Origin: Frankiaceae bacterium | Lineage (GTDB): Bacteria; Actinomycetota; Actinomycetes; JADGOU01 | Assembly (NCBI GenBank): GCA_017882835.1 | Contig: JADGOU010000166.1 | Span: 1-6,774 of the forward strand | Direction of reading: 5' to 3' | Length of the DNA: 6,774 nucleotides | Translations under genes and position numbers: made by a program | The notes under the pieces: generated by a model | Told to the model about the DNA's origin: nothing | Database searches by the model: none | The model's input: only the letters and a program-made list of their open reading frames with translations | Shown: positions 1-5,470 of the stretch, piece after piece | Layout: every line of letters starts with the position of its first letter | How positions within the stretch are numbered: the stretch's first letter is position 1

Positions 1-230
1 GCGGTCACCGCGGCAGCCGCGTACGGCGAGCCGTTCACGAGGGGGGCCGTCGCCGCGGCTGCCGGCCCGACAGCGTCGGCCAGAGCGGCCGCGAACCGGC
101 GCTGCGACGCCAGCTGGGCCGCCACCCGCTCCTGCTCGGCCATCGCCAGCACCGCGCTGTCCGTGCTGGCCAACAACCGTTGCTGGTCGGCGAGCAGCCC
201 GATCACCCGGTCCTTGTCCCGCGCGGCGAC
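1..230 (-). CDS. Internal fragment of a coiled-coil, probably secreted NlpC/P60-type cell-wall protein (partial at both ends)
   Basis: The minus strand is open from about 230 to the window edge. It reads as a helical, Ala/Gln/Arg-rich segment containing RDKDRVIGLLADQQRLLAS, then a QERVAAQLASQRR stretch, then an Ala/Pro/Gly linker ending in SPYAAAAVT. Heptad-like spacing of Leu/Val/Ala with charged residues fits a coiled coil. Such coiled coils followed by an Ala-rich linker usually precede the NlpC/P60 (C40) peptidase domain in actinobacterial peptidoglycan hydrolases; that domain would lie left of the window, so the family is inference. The frame stays open rightwards to an ATG at 389, but the residues it encodes beyond 230 are only the antisense of the UPF0104 remnant and look non-coding (a run of His, Arg, Thr). 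The true N-terminus and signal peptide are therefore absent. The gene is cut at about 230, where a second, oppositely oriented gene is cut as well. Confidence 0.5.
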
Positions 231-242
231 GCAACAGGTATC

Positions 243-552
243 GGCGTCTGCGTGACGGCGTACGCCCTGGTGATGGTGGTGTCGCTGCCTGCCAGTGACC
301 CCCGGCGGCCTCGGTGTGGTGGAGGCCAGCCTGGCGGCGCTGCTCGTGGGCCCCGGCACCTCCGATGACGTGCTGGCGGCCAGCGTCATCGGCTATCGGT
401 TGATCAGCTACTGGCTGGTGGTGGTGGTCGGCGTAGTAGCCCTCGTGGCGGAACGCACCCAGAGCGGTCGCGCCCGGCGGCACAAGGCCGCTGCTGCGCA
501 GGCCGGCAAGCCGGTGAAGACACCGCCGCCGGCAGCGGCCTCGAAGGCGTGA
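243..552 (+). pseudogene. 3' remnant of a UPF0104 / lysylphosphatidylglycerol-synthase-like integral membrane protein, frameshifted
   Basis: Two plus-strand frames together give the C-terminus of a UPF0104 (PF03706) membrane protein. The frame covering 243-290 encodes VCVTAYALVMVVSLP; the frame from 295 encodes VTPGGLGVVEASLAALLVG, the family's conserved PGGLGxxE segment, followed by a last membrane helix (YRLISYWLVVVVGVVALV) and a charged Ala/Lys/Pro tail ending at TGA 550-552. The frames are separated by a tandem CTGC duplication at 285-292; removing one copy restores SLPVTPGGLG exactly. Family members normally have several helices (about 300 residues), but everything before 243 is replaced by unrelated minus-strand coding sequence. 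The fragment is thus N-terminally truncated as well as frameshifted, and not expected to work. The family is related to the flippase/synthase membrane part of MprF-type proteins; most bacterial members have no proven role. Confidence 0.7.
285..292 (+). repeat. CTGC tandem duplication causing the frameshift
   Basis: CTGC is present twice in direct succession. Deleting one copy joins the upstream membrane helix to the conserved PGGLG motif in a single frame, so this 4-base unit is the likely lesion. It could be slipped-strand mutation or a sequencing artefact. Confidence 0.7.
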
Positions 553-554
553 TC

Positions 555-580
555 CGGCGCCGCGGAGTTTCGCCGCGCCG
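555..580. terminator. Probable bidirectional terminator hairpin between convergent genes
   Basis: CGGCGCCGCG (555-564) and CGCCGCGCCG (571-580) form a 10-position stem with one C-C mismatch and a GAGTTT loop. It lies in the 40-nt gap between the plus-strand UPF0104 stop (552) and the minus-strand glycosidase stop (593), where a shared terminator would be expected. There is no T tract on either strand, which is common in GC-rich actinobacteria. Confidence 0.5.
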
Positions 581-592
581 CGAAGGCTGGCC

Positions 593-1780
593 TCAGCGGG
601 CGTAGACGGCGACGAAGTCGCGGGTCGAGGTGGTCTCGTACCTGTTGGCGGGCCGCTGCATGTTGGCCAGCAGCTTCCGCGCGGTGCCACCGATCGGCTC
701 GTAGTAGCTGAAGCTGGTCCAGTCGGGGTTGATGTCGAGCTCCATCGCCCGCACGCAGCCGGCGCGCGCCAACAGGTCGGCCAAGGTACCGGCGGACAGG
801 CTGTTGCCGGAGGCGTAGACCAGCGCCCCAGCGGCGGTGACGCCGACACCGGACCGAGCGACGTAGAGCTTGTTGCCCAGCGTGGCACCCCAGCGATGCC
901 CGGCATTATCGTCGATGCCGTCCACGACGTGGCCGCCGTCGACCAGCAGCGCGAGGTTCTGCCGCACCGCCGCCACGCTGGGCGTCATCGACACGTCCCG
1001 CCCCCATTGCCCGACCGTGGCACTGCCATCCTGGTTGATCACCAGGGTCGCGGATCCGGCGCGCAAAGTTCCAACTGTGCGTCTGTCGGCGTAGTAGCCC
1101 CCCTGTGCCTCCGCCAGCCGGAACCCGGAATTGAAGGCGGCGACCAAGCCAGTCCGGTCCGTCGGGAGGCTGGGCGCGAGCTGCCAGGGACCGTGCCCGG
1201 GCTCCTGGGTGCCAGGGTGCAGCACGAACCGCAGCAGCTTCGGGTCTATCCAGGCCACCCCGGCGAGGTACGACGTGTGCGTGGCGTCCGGGCGCAGGTA
1301 CGCCGCCTGCAGCGCCGGCCGGCCGCCCACGGTGGCCAGTGTCCGCCACCTGCCTTCATCCGGAAGGGCCGGGCTGACCACCGGAGGGACTGGCGACAGC
1401 GGCCGGACGGCGACGTTGCGTCCGGCCGGGTTGGCCGCCGCTCCAGCGCCGGCCGGATCGGGGATGCCGCCGGCTAGCGCGCCGCCGGTGCGTGGCGGAT
1501 GTTGGCGATAGCGCCAGCGCTCCGCAGCGTCGATCAGCGACGAGGCGCCATGGTCACGTCCCCACTCGGCGAGCCGGGCAGCCACGCTGTCGGTGCCCGG
1601 TGCGGTTAGCGCTCGGCCGACCGACCAGCCGACGATGCCGAGAGCAAGCAAGAGTACGACAGCGACTGCCAGCAGGACCTGCCCGACGCGCCGGTGCCGG
1701 CGCCAGAACGGCCGATGCGACCGGGTCGCACCTCGTCGGCGACGCCCGTCGGACGGTCCCGGCGACGGCGGGACCGGCAC
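593..1780 (-). CDS. Membrane-anchored phosphodiester glycosidase (NAGPA/DUF2233) family protein
   Basis: 395 aa from GTG 1780. A short basic, Arg-rich N-terminus (1-33) precedes one hydrophobic helix at about 34-57 (VLLAVAVVLLLALGIVGWSV), then a low-complexity Ala/Gly/Pro linker (95-140) and a C-terminal domain of about 250 residues; the topology is a cytoplasmic tail with the domain outside the membrane. The domain carries NAGPA-family signatures: AAFNSGFR (214-221), ATLVINQDG (244-252), NLALLVDGG (275-283), an RWGATLGNKLYVARSG segment (296-311) and AMELDINPDW (345-354). PF09992 members remove phosphodiester-linked sugars (human NAGPA uncovers mannose-6-phosphate); the bacterial substrate is unknown. 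It converges on the UPF0104 remnant. The only SD-like sequence, AGGA at 1800-1797, is about 16 nt from the GTG, so the start is weak; a far better site (AAGG with ATG 1853) lies upstream in another frame. No other start codon exists in this frame before the stop at 1854-1852. Confidence 0.82.
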   Translation of the reverse strand: MPVPPSPGPSDGRRRRGATRSHRPFWRRHRRVGQVLLAVAVVLLLALGIVGWSVGRALTAPGTDSVAARLAEWGRDHGASSLIDAAERWRYRQHPPRTGGALAGGIPDPAGAGAAANPAGRNVAVRPLSPVPPVVSPALPDEGRWRTLATVGGRPALQAAYLRPDATHTSYLAGVAWIDPKLLRFVLHPGTQEPGHGPWQLAPSLPTDRTGLVAAFNSGFRLAEAQGGYYADRRTVGTLRAGSATLVINQDGSATVGQWGRDVSMTPSVAAVRQNLALLVDGGHVVDGIDDNAGHRWGATLGNKLYVARSGVGVTAAGALVYASGNSLSAGTLADLLARAGCVRAMELDINPDWTSFSYYEPIGGTARKLLANMQRPANRYETTSTRDFVAVYAR

Positions 1781-1820
1781 CGGGGCGACGAGACGTTCCT
1801 GGACGCCGACGGCGCCCCCG

Positions 1821-1853
1821 TCAGTCTCGACGGTTCGGGTGGGTGCCGCTCAT
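1821..1853 (-). other. Short ORF with a good ribosome binding site in the glycosidase leader
   Basis: ATG 1853 is preceded by AAGGTGGGGG (1863-1854) and opens a 10-codon frame, MSGTHPNRRD, ending at TGA. It is either a small upstream ORF, or the true start of the glycosidase gene displaced by a one-base indel. The second reading is favoured because the glycosidase frame just upstream of GTG 1780 also has coding-like, GC-rich third positions but no start codon. Confidence 0.3.
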
Positions 1854-1901
1854 CCCCCACCTTATGCTCGCCGGTCAATGACGTTGGCATGTACCGAAAG
1901 C

Positions 1902-1907
1902 ATTGTA
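1902..1907 (-). promoter_or_regulatory. Possible -10 element (TACAAT) for the glycosidase gene
   Basis: TACAAT, a one-mismatch match to TATAAT, lies in an AT-richer patch of otherwise very GC-rich DNA, inside the 188-nt spacer between two minus-strand genes. The 17-nt-upstream hexamer (TGCGCA) is a poor -35. Transcription from here would start near 1895, giving a leader of about 40 nt to ATG 1853 or about 115 nt to GTG 1780. Confidence 0.35.
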
Positions 1908-1968
1908 TCGAACGACAACTTCGGTGCGCAGCGACCCGCCGGTCGCCAGCGCAGGGACGCGGGTGCGA

Positions 1969-2487
1969 TCAGGCGGCCCCGAGGGCGCGGGCCGCCACGT
2001 GCCCCAGGTCGTACCAGAAGCCACTGCCGAGCACGACCAGCCCGGCGACGGCAGCCGTGACCAGGACAACCCGCACCGAGGCCCGGCCTTGGGCGCTCCA
2101 GTAGACGTCCTGCAGGTGGAACCAGAGCGCGAACTCGTCCAGCGTCAGCCCCGCGCCCACACCGAAGAACACGGCGATCAGCCGGCGGTCGGTCCGCACG
2201 TTCAGCGCGATGTCCAGGTAACCGGTCACCAGCAACAGCACGATGCCTGGGACCAGATGGTGCACATGGACGCCACGGATGCGAACGGTGCGGGCCAGCC
2301 GACGGCGCCGCGGCGCGGAGCGGCCGGCGGCCCGGGGAGCCTGTTCCCGTCTGATGGTGTGCGTCAGCAGGCGGACCAGCAGGAACGTCGCCAGAAATGA
2401 CACCAGGATGAGGAAGGCCGGCTCCTTGCCGGGATAGACGATGCGCCGTTGGTACGCCGCCAGGACGTCGTGCCAGACTTCGTTCAC
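1969..2487 (-). CDS. Conserved four-helix integral membrane protein of unknown function
   Basis: 172 aa from GTG 2487. Four hydrophobic segments are visible at about 23-41, 78-95, 101-121 and 139-157, with a basic loop (51-71, PRRRRLARTVRIRG) between the first two. Two motifs stand out: HVHHLVPG (74-81) at the entry of helix 2, and LTLDEFALWFHLQDVYW (114-130) from helix 3 into the following loop. I recall similar uncharacterised actinobacterial membrane proteins with HVHH and LTLDEFALWL motifs, but no named family. Clustered His with Asp/Glu near the membrane face could bind metal or form a catalytic site; that is inference. The start codon overlaps the stop of the preceding small ORF as GTGA, suggesting translational coupling. 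Downstream lies a 188-nt spacer before the glycosidase gene. No signal peptide or soluble domain is seen. Confidence 0.8.
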   Translation of the reverse strand: MNEVWHDVLAAYQRRIVYPGKEPAFLILVSFLATFLLVRLLTHTIRREQAPRAAGRSAPRRRRLARTVRIRGVHVHHLVPGIVLLLVTGYLDIALNVRTDRRLIAVFFGVGAGLTLDEFALWFHLQDVYWSAQGRASVRVVLVTAAVAGLVVLGSGFWYDLGHVAARALGAA

Positions 2488-2696
2488 GACACTCGCCCGG
2501 CACGAGACTCTCCCGATGCCAGCACCCGACGCCCGGTCGGGGCGATCAGAATGAGCTCCACCGTCGCCCGCGGCGCCCGCCAGCCGGCGATGGCGGAAAT
2601 GTTGACCACGGGGCCCGCACCCGGCGCCCGCATCACCGGCATCGCAGCGTCGAGGCGCCCGGTCACCGGTCCGGACCCCGCCCCGACCACGACCAC
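2484..2696 (-). CDS. Small ORF with a short-chain-dehydrogenase-like segment; possible gene remnant
   Basis: 70 aa from GTG 2696, overlapping the last 34 nt of the homogentisate dioxygenase gene and ending in TGA that overlaps the next gene's GTG (GTGA). Residues 14-42 (starting RLDAAMPVMRAPGAG and continuing to VVNISAIAGWRAP) resemble the central part of short-chain dehydrogenases, where a helix with PxM is followed by a beta strand ending in the NxS(S)xxG motif. Neither the N-terminal TGxxxGxG nucleotide-binding motif nor the YxxxK active site is present in the 70 residues, and the sequence after residue 43 no longer fits the family. Third positions are mostly G or C, so the frame looks coding. 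Possibilities: a decayed SDR fragment, a small coupling ORF expressed as such, or chance similarity. No function is assigned. Confidence 0.35.
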   Translation of the reverse strand: MVVVGAGSGPVTGRLDAAMPVMRAPGAGPVVNISAIAGWRAPRATVELILIAPTGRRVLASGESRAGRVS

Positions 2697-3865
2697 GCGT
2701 ACGTCGGGTCTTCGCAGGCCGTCGCCCCCTCGCCCAGCAGCAGCGGACGGAAGGTGTCGACCATCACGGCCAGCTCGTCGACGTACTCGACGCCGAGGCT
2801 GCGCTCGACCGCGCCGGGCTGCGGACCGTGACTGTGTCCCCCTGGATGCAACGACACCGAGCCCTGGCCGATGCCGGATCCCTGGCGCGCGGCGTAGTCA
2901 CCGCCGCAGTAGAACATGACCTCGTCGCTGTCGACGTTCGCGTGGTAGTAGGGCACCGGGATGGCCAACGGGTGGTAGTCGACCTTCCGCGGCACGAAGT
3001 TGCAGATGACCAGGTTGTGGGCTTCGAGGACCTGGTGCGCCGGTGGCGGCTGGTGCACCCGGCCGGTGATCGGCTCGTAGTCCGCGACGTTGAAGGTGTA
3101 CGGGTAGAGGCAGCCGTCCCAGCCCACCACGTCGAAGGGGTGCGTCGGCACGACGTACCGGGTGCCGGTGACTCCGTCCGGGCCGGGATGCTTTACCAGC
3201 ACCTCGACCTCCCCGGAGGCACTCACCAGCAGCGGTTCGGTCGGGCCGTGCAGGTCCCGCTCGCAGAACGGCGCGTGCTCCAGGAACTGGCCGAAGCGGG
3301 AGAGGTAGCGGTGCGCCGGCGTTATGTGGCTGGACGCCTCGATGACGTAGCCGCGCAGCGGTCCGGTCCCGGTCGGCACCCACCGGCAGGTCGTCGCTCG
3401 TGGCACGACCACGTAGTCGCCCGGCCGCGCCGACAGCGCGCCGAAGACCGTCTCCACCACGGCCGTCCCGGACTCGACGTACACACACTCGTCGCCGACG
3501 GCGTTGCGGAAGAGCGGCGAGGGCTGGTCGGCGACGACGTAGCCCAGCCGGACGTCAGCGTTGCCGAACACCAGCCGACGACCGGTGACGGCGTCGGAGT
3601 CGGTGGGACCGACACCGGCGAACAACTCCGGCAGCCGGAAGTGCCGGGGTAGCAACGGCGCGTTCGGTCGCAGTGACTGGTCACCCGGCTGCCACGGCTC
3701 GGCGCCGATGATCGCCGACGGGATACCCCGGTGGTAGAGCAGCGCGGAGTCGGCGGAGAAGCCTTCCTCCCCTATCAGCTCCTCGCGGTACAGGCCTCCG
3801 TCCGGGCGGCGAAACTGCGTGTGCCGCTTGACTGGGACGTCACCCACACTGCGGTAGTAGGCCAA
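2663..3865 (-). CDS. hmgA: Homogentisate 1,2-dioxygenase
   Basis: 400 aa from TTG 3865. Homogentisate dioxygenase opens the ring of homogentisate to maleylacetoacetate with Fe(II) and O2, the central step of tyrosine and phenylalanine breakdown in the cytoplasm. The N-terminus LAYYRSVGDVPVKRHTQFR is family-typical, followed by DGGLYREELIGEEGFSADS (22-40), GDECVYVESG (124-133, cupin core), HPFDVVGWDGCLYPY (242-256), HQPPP (271-275) and PYYHANVDSDE (305-315). Candidate iron ligands by analogy with the human enzyme are H308, E315 and H346 (in GGHSHGP). The C-terminus ends YAWSWSGRGPDR. The frame stays open upstream to 4264, but that extension lacks family similarity and runs through repeats and the desaturase gene. 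TTG 3865 has GGGAG six bases upstream and gives the normal length of about 400 residues. No other homogentisate-pathway gene is visible here. Confidence 0.9.
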   Translation of the reverse strand: MAYYRSVGDVPVKRHTQFRRPDGGLYREELIGEEGFSADSALLYHRGIPSAIIGAEPWQPGDQSLRPNAPLLPRHFRLPELFAGVGPTDSDAVTGRRLVFGNADVRLGYVVADQPSPLFRNAVGDECVYVESGTAVVETVFGALSARPGDYVVVPRATTCRWVPTGTGPLRGYVIEASSHITPAHRYLSRFGQFLEHAPFCERDLHGPTEPLLVSASGEVEVLVKHPGPDGVTGTRYVVPTHPFDVVGWDGCLYPYTFNVADYEPITGRVHQPPPAHQVLEAHNLVICNFVPRKVDYHPLAIPVPYYHANVDSDEVMFYCGGDYAARQGSGIGQGSVSLHPGGHSHGPQPGAVERSLGVEYVDELAVMVDTFRPLLLGEGATACEDPTYAWSWSGRGPDR

Positions 3866-3870
3866 CGACG

Positions 3871-3916
3871 TCTCCCGTCCGTCTCCCGTCCGAATGCCCG
3901 TCCGAATGCCCGTCGA
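3871..3916. repeat. Two adjacent short tandem duplications just upstream of the dioxygenase start
   Basis: TCTCCCGTCCG occurs twice in tandem (3871-3881, 3882-3892), followed by AATGCCCGTCCG (3893-3904) and a near-identical AATGCCCGTCGA (3905-3916). All four units share CCCGTC. The first pair duplicates the Shine-Dalgarno region of the gene. The block lies in the 5' leader and probably arose by replication slippage. Confidence 0.85.
3872..3876 (-). promoter_or_regulatory. Ribosome binding site that fixes the TTG start of homogentisate dioxygenase
   Basis: GGGAG reads on the minus strand at 3876-3872, leaving six bases (ACGTCG) before TTG 3865. A second identical GGGAG at 3887-3883 comes from the local tandem duplication. 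The good spacing of the first copy supports the TTG start over upstream alternatives. Confidence 0.65.
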
Positions 3917-3967
3917 GCCCTTGCTCGGCAAGCCTGGGCGGAACGGTAACGCCACTGCGCCCGGAGT

Positions 3968-4003
3968 CGCCGCAGGAAGCCGCCCAGCGGGGCGCCTGCG
4001 GCG
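3968..4003. terminator. Strong hairpin in the desaturase-dioxygenase spacer (terminator or leader element)
   Basis: CGCCGCAGG (3968-3976) pairs perfectly with CCTGCGGCG (3995-4003), and inside it CGCCC (3981-3985) pairs with GGGCG (3990-3994) around a 4-base loop; the only unpaired stem bases are AAGC (3977-3980). This gives 14 GC-rich pairs. It lies 68 nt after the desaturase stop and about 100 nt before the dioxygenase start, so it could end the desaturase transcript or act in the dioxygenase leader. No T tract follows on the minus strand. Confidence 0.5.
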
Positions 4004-4058
4004 TCGGGCCGCCGGGGAGCAGTGGAGAAACAAACACCGCGCCGGCGTACCGCTGCGC

Positions 4059-4070
4059 CGGGCCGGCCCG
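4059..4070. repeat. Perfect 12-bp palindrome abutting the desaturase stop codon
   Basis: CGGGCCGGCCCG is self-complementary and begins immediately after the TAG stop of the desaturase. It might help end transcription or pause polymerase, but in DNA this GC-rich a chance origin is also possible. Confidence 0.4.
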
Positions 4071-5204
4071 CTATGCCATCGCGTACGGCGCAACCGCGGC
4101 TGCTTCTCGGCGGGGATGTGAGGGACGGGGATGTGAGGGACGGGGATGTGAGGGAAAGGCCATCCGGAAGACCCGTTTCCAGGCGGACGCAGCCTGGTGA
4201 TACAGGGGTCCGGTGGTGTAGGGCAGGGCGAAGCGCCCACAGAGTGCCCGCACTTGGGGAGCAATCTCGGCGTACCGGTTGCTCGGCAGGTCCGGGAACA
4301 GGTGATGCTCGATCTGGTGGCTCAGGTTCCCGCTCAGCACATGCAGCAACCGGCTGCCGTCGATGTTGGCCGAGCCGAGCAGCTGGCGCAGGTACCACCC
4401 GCCGCGGGTCTCCCCGTCGACCTCGGCGACGGTGAACTGCTCGACGCCGTCCGGGAAGTGCCCGCAGAAGATGATGGTGTGCGCCCAGACGTTGCGCACC
4501 ACGTTGGCCGTCAGGTTGGCGACCAGAGTCGGTACGGCGGACGGGCCGGACAGCAGCGGGAACAGCACGTAGTCCTTCGCTGCCTGCCGGATCGCCTTGC
4601 CCAGTACCGCCCGCACCTGGTCGAAGAGCTCCCGCTTGCTCTTGCGGCCGTGCACGACGTCGTCGAGCTCGAGGTCGAACAGGGCGATGCCCCATTCGAA
4701 GACGGCCGCGAGCAGCAGGTTGTAGGCGGGTTGAGCAAGGTGCCATGGGCGCCAGGCCTGGTCCTCGCTCATCCGGATGATGGTGTAACCGATGTCCCGG
4801 TCGCGACCGACAACGTTGGTCCAGGTGTGGTGCAGGTCGTTGTGGGTGTGCTTCCAGGCGGCCGCCGGCGTGACCAGGTCCCACTCCCAGGTGGTGGAGT
4901 GGATCTCCGGGTCGCGCATCCAGTCCCACTGACCGTGCAGCACGTTGTGACCGATCTCCATGTTCTCCAGGATCTTGGCGGCGCTGAGCATCGCGGTGCC
5001 GGCCAGCCACAGCGGCGGCAGCAGCGAGCCGAGCAGCAGCGTGCGGCCGCCGACCTCGAGTCCGCGCTGAACCTTGATGACGGTGTGGATGTAACTCGCG
5101 TCGCGTTCGCCGCGGGAGGCGACCACGTCCGCGCGGATGCGGTCGAGCTCCGAACCTAGGGCCTCGATGTCAGCATCGCTCAGGCGAGCGGTCGCGTAGG
5201 TCAT
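4071..5204 (-). CDS. Acyl (lipid/CoA) fatty acid desaturase, three-His-box membrane di-iron enzyme
   Basis: 377 aa from ATG 5204. It introduces a double bond into an acyl chain using a membrane di-iron centre, O2 and two electrons from the adjacent reductase/ferredoxin. The His boxes are clear: HNVLHGQWDW (H86, H90), HTHNDLHHTWTN (H121, H125, H126) and SHQIEHHLFP (H296, H300, H301). The spacing, DPEIHSTTWEWD (98-109) and GRDRDIGYTI (133-142) match the DesA3-like acyl desaturases of actinobacteria; the regiospecificity (probably delta-9) is inferred from that likeness. Hydrophobic stretches occur at about 55-75, 159-178 and 238-249. ATG 5204 has AAGGGA eight bases upstream; an in-frame GTG at 5228 overlaps the ferredoxin stop (GTGA) and would add eight residues, so coupling is possible with either start. 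The C-terminus carries three PSHPR repeats (351-365), which look like a recent expansion beyond the catalytic domain. Confidence 0.93.
   Translation of the reverse strand: MTYATARLSDADIEALGSELDRIRADVVASRGERDASYIHTVIKVQRGLEVGGRTLLLGSLLPPLWLAGTAMLSAAKILENMEIGHNVLHGQWDWMRDPEIHSTTWEWDLVTPAAAWKHTHNDLHHTWTNVVGRDRDIGYTIIRMSEDQAWRPWHLAQPAYNLLLAAVFEWGIALFDLELDDVVHGRKSKRELFDQVRAVLGKAIRQAAKDYVLFPLLSGPSAVPTLVANLTANVVRNVWAHTIIFCGHFPDGVEQFTVAEVDGETRGGWYLRQLLGSANIDGSRLLHVLSGNLSHQIEHHLFPDLPSNRYAEIAPQVRALCGRFALPYTTGPLYHQAASAWKRVFRMAFPSHPRPSHPRPSHPRREAAAVAPYAMA
4111..4155. repeat. 15-bp minisatellite, three exact copies, inside the desaturase 3' end
   Basis: CGGGGATGTGAGGGA is repeated three times without a mismatch. 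Being 15 bp it keeps the frame and encodes Pro-Ser-His-Pro-Arg three times in the desaturase tail. Identical copies suggest recent slippage; copy number may differ between strains. Confidence 0.95.
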
Positions 5205-5224
5205 CAACACAGTCCCTTGCTCGG

Positions 5225-5470
5225 TCACAGTTCCAGTTCCACGTCGGTCGCGGCGGTGGAGATGCAGGTCTGGATCAGCTCTCCGGCTTCCCCATGCACC
5301 TGGTTGGTCCGCAGATCGCGCACCTGGCCGGAGCGCACCGGGGCCACGCAGCCGAAGCAGATGCCCATCCGGCACCCACTGGGCATCACCACGCCGGCGT
5401 CCTCGCCGAGAATCAGCAGCGGGGTCGCCTGGTCGCCGGCGATCGTGCGCCCGCTGCGGGTGAACCGCAC
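5225..5470 (-). CDS. Plant-type [2Fe-2S] ferredoxin module of the desaturase electron-transfer protein
   Basis: 81 aa if started at GTG 5470. It passes electrons from the reductase flavin to the desaturase. The cluster cysteines are C33, C38, C41 and C69 (PSGCRMGICFGC, then IQTC), the C-x4-C-x2-C-xn-C pattern of plant-type ferredoxins. Upstream of GTG 5470 the same frame stays open through 14 codons (QPAAAATASGGCSQ) to 5512, where it meets the end of the reductase sequence ERF; ERFQP is the usual linker start in fused proteins, so this was probably the C-terminal domain of one polypeptide. A separate start is not excluded, since GGGGGA lies nine bases before GTG 5470. The stop TGA overlaps the desaturase's alternative GTG (GTGA). 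It is probably co-transcribed with reductase and desaturase. Confidence 0.85.
   Translation of the reverse strand: MRFTRSGRTIAGDQATPLLILGEDAGVVMPSGCRMGICFGCVAPVRSGQVRDLRTNQVHGEAGELIQTCISTAATDVELEL

Noticed and set aside
1862..2503. Minus-strand ORF of 213 aa overlapping the membrane protein
   Set aside because: It is the out-of-frame shadow of the 172-aa membrane protein, rich in Arg/Pro/Gly and lacking helices or motifs.
2828..3652. Long plus-strand ORF (274 aa)
   Set aside because: It is antisense to the well-recognised homogentisate dioxygenase; its Arg/Val/Asp-rich composition is typical of shadow frames in GC-rich DNA.
3866..4264. N-terminal extension of the dioxygenase frame to 4264 (533 aa)
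   Set aside because: The extra 133 residues are low-complexity Arg/Pro/His sequence running antisense-free through the desaturase 3' end and the tandem repeats, with no family similarity; TTG 3865 has a proper SD and gives the normal length.
3775..5010. Minus-strand ORF of 411 aa
   Set aside because: It overlaps the desaturase in a different frame, and its Arg/Ala/Gly/His-rich product shows no domain.
4197..5159. Long plus-strand ORF (320 aa)
   Set aside because: It is antisense to the desaturase, whose His boxes are unmistakable; no family features are visible in the plus-strand product.
3918..5224. Shared 11-mer CCCTTGCTCGG at 3918-3928 and 5214-5224, considered as a common operator
   Set aside because: A few matches of this length are expected by chance in a window of this size, and one copy lies in the desaturase ribosome-binding region.
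5205..5375. N-terminal extension of the desaturase frame to 5375 (434 aa)
   Set aside because: The added residues overlap the ferredoxin gene in another frame and are Arg-rich shadow sequence; ATG 5204 with AAGGGA (or GTG 5228) is the sensible start.
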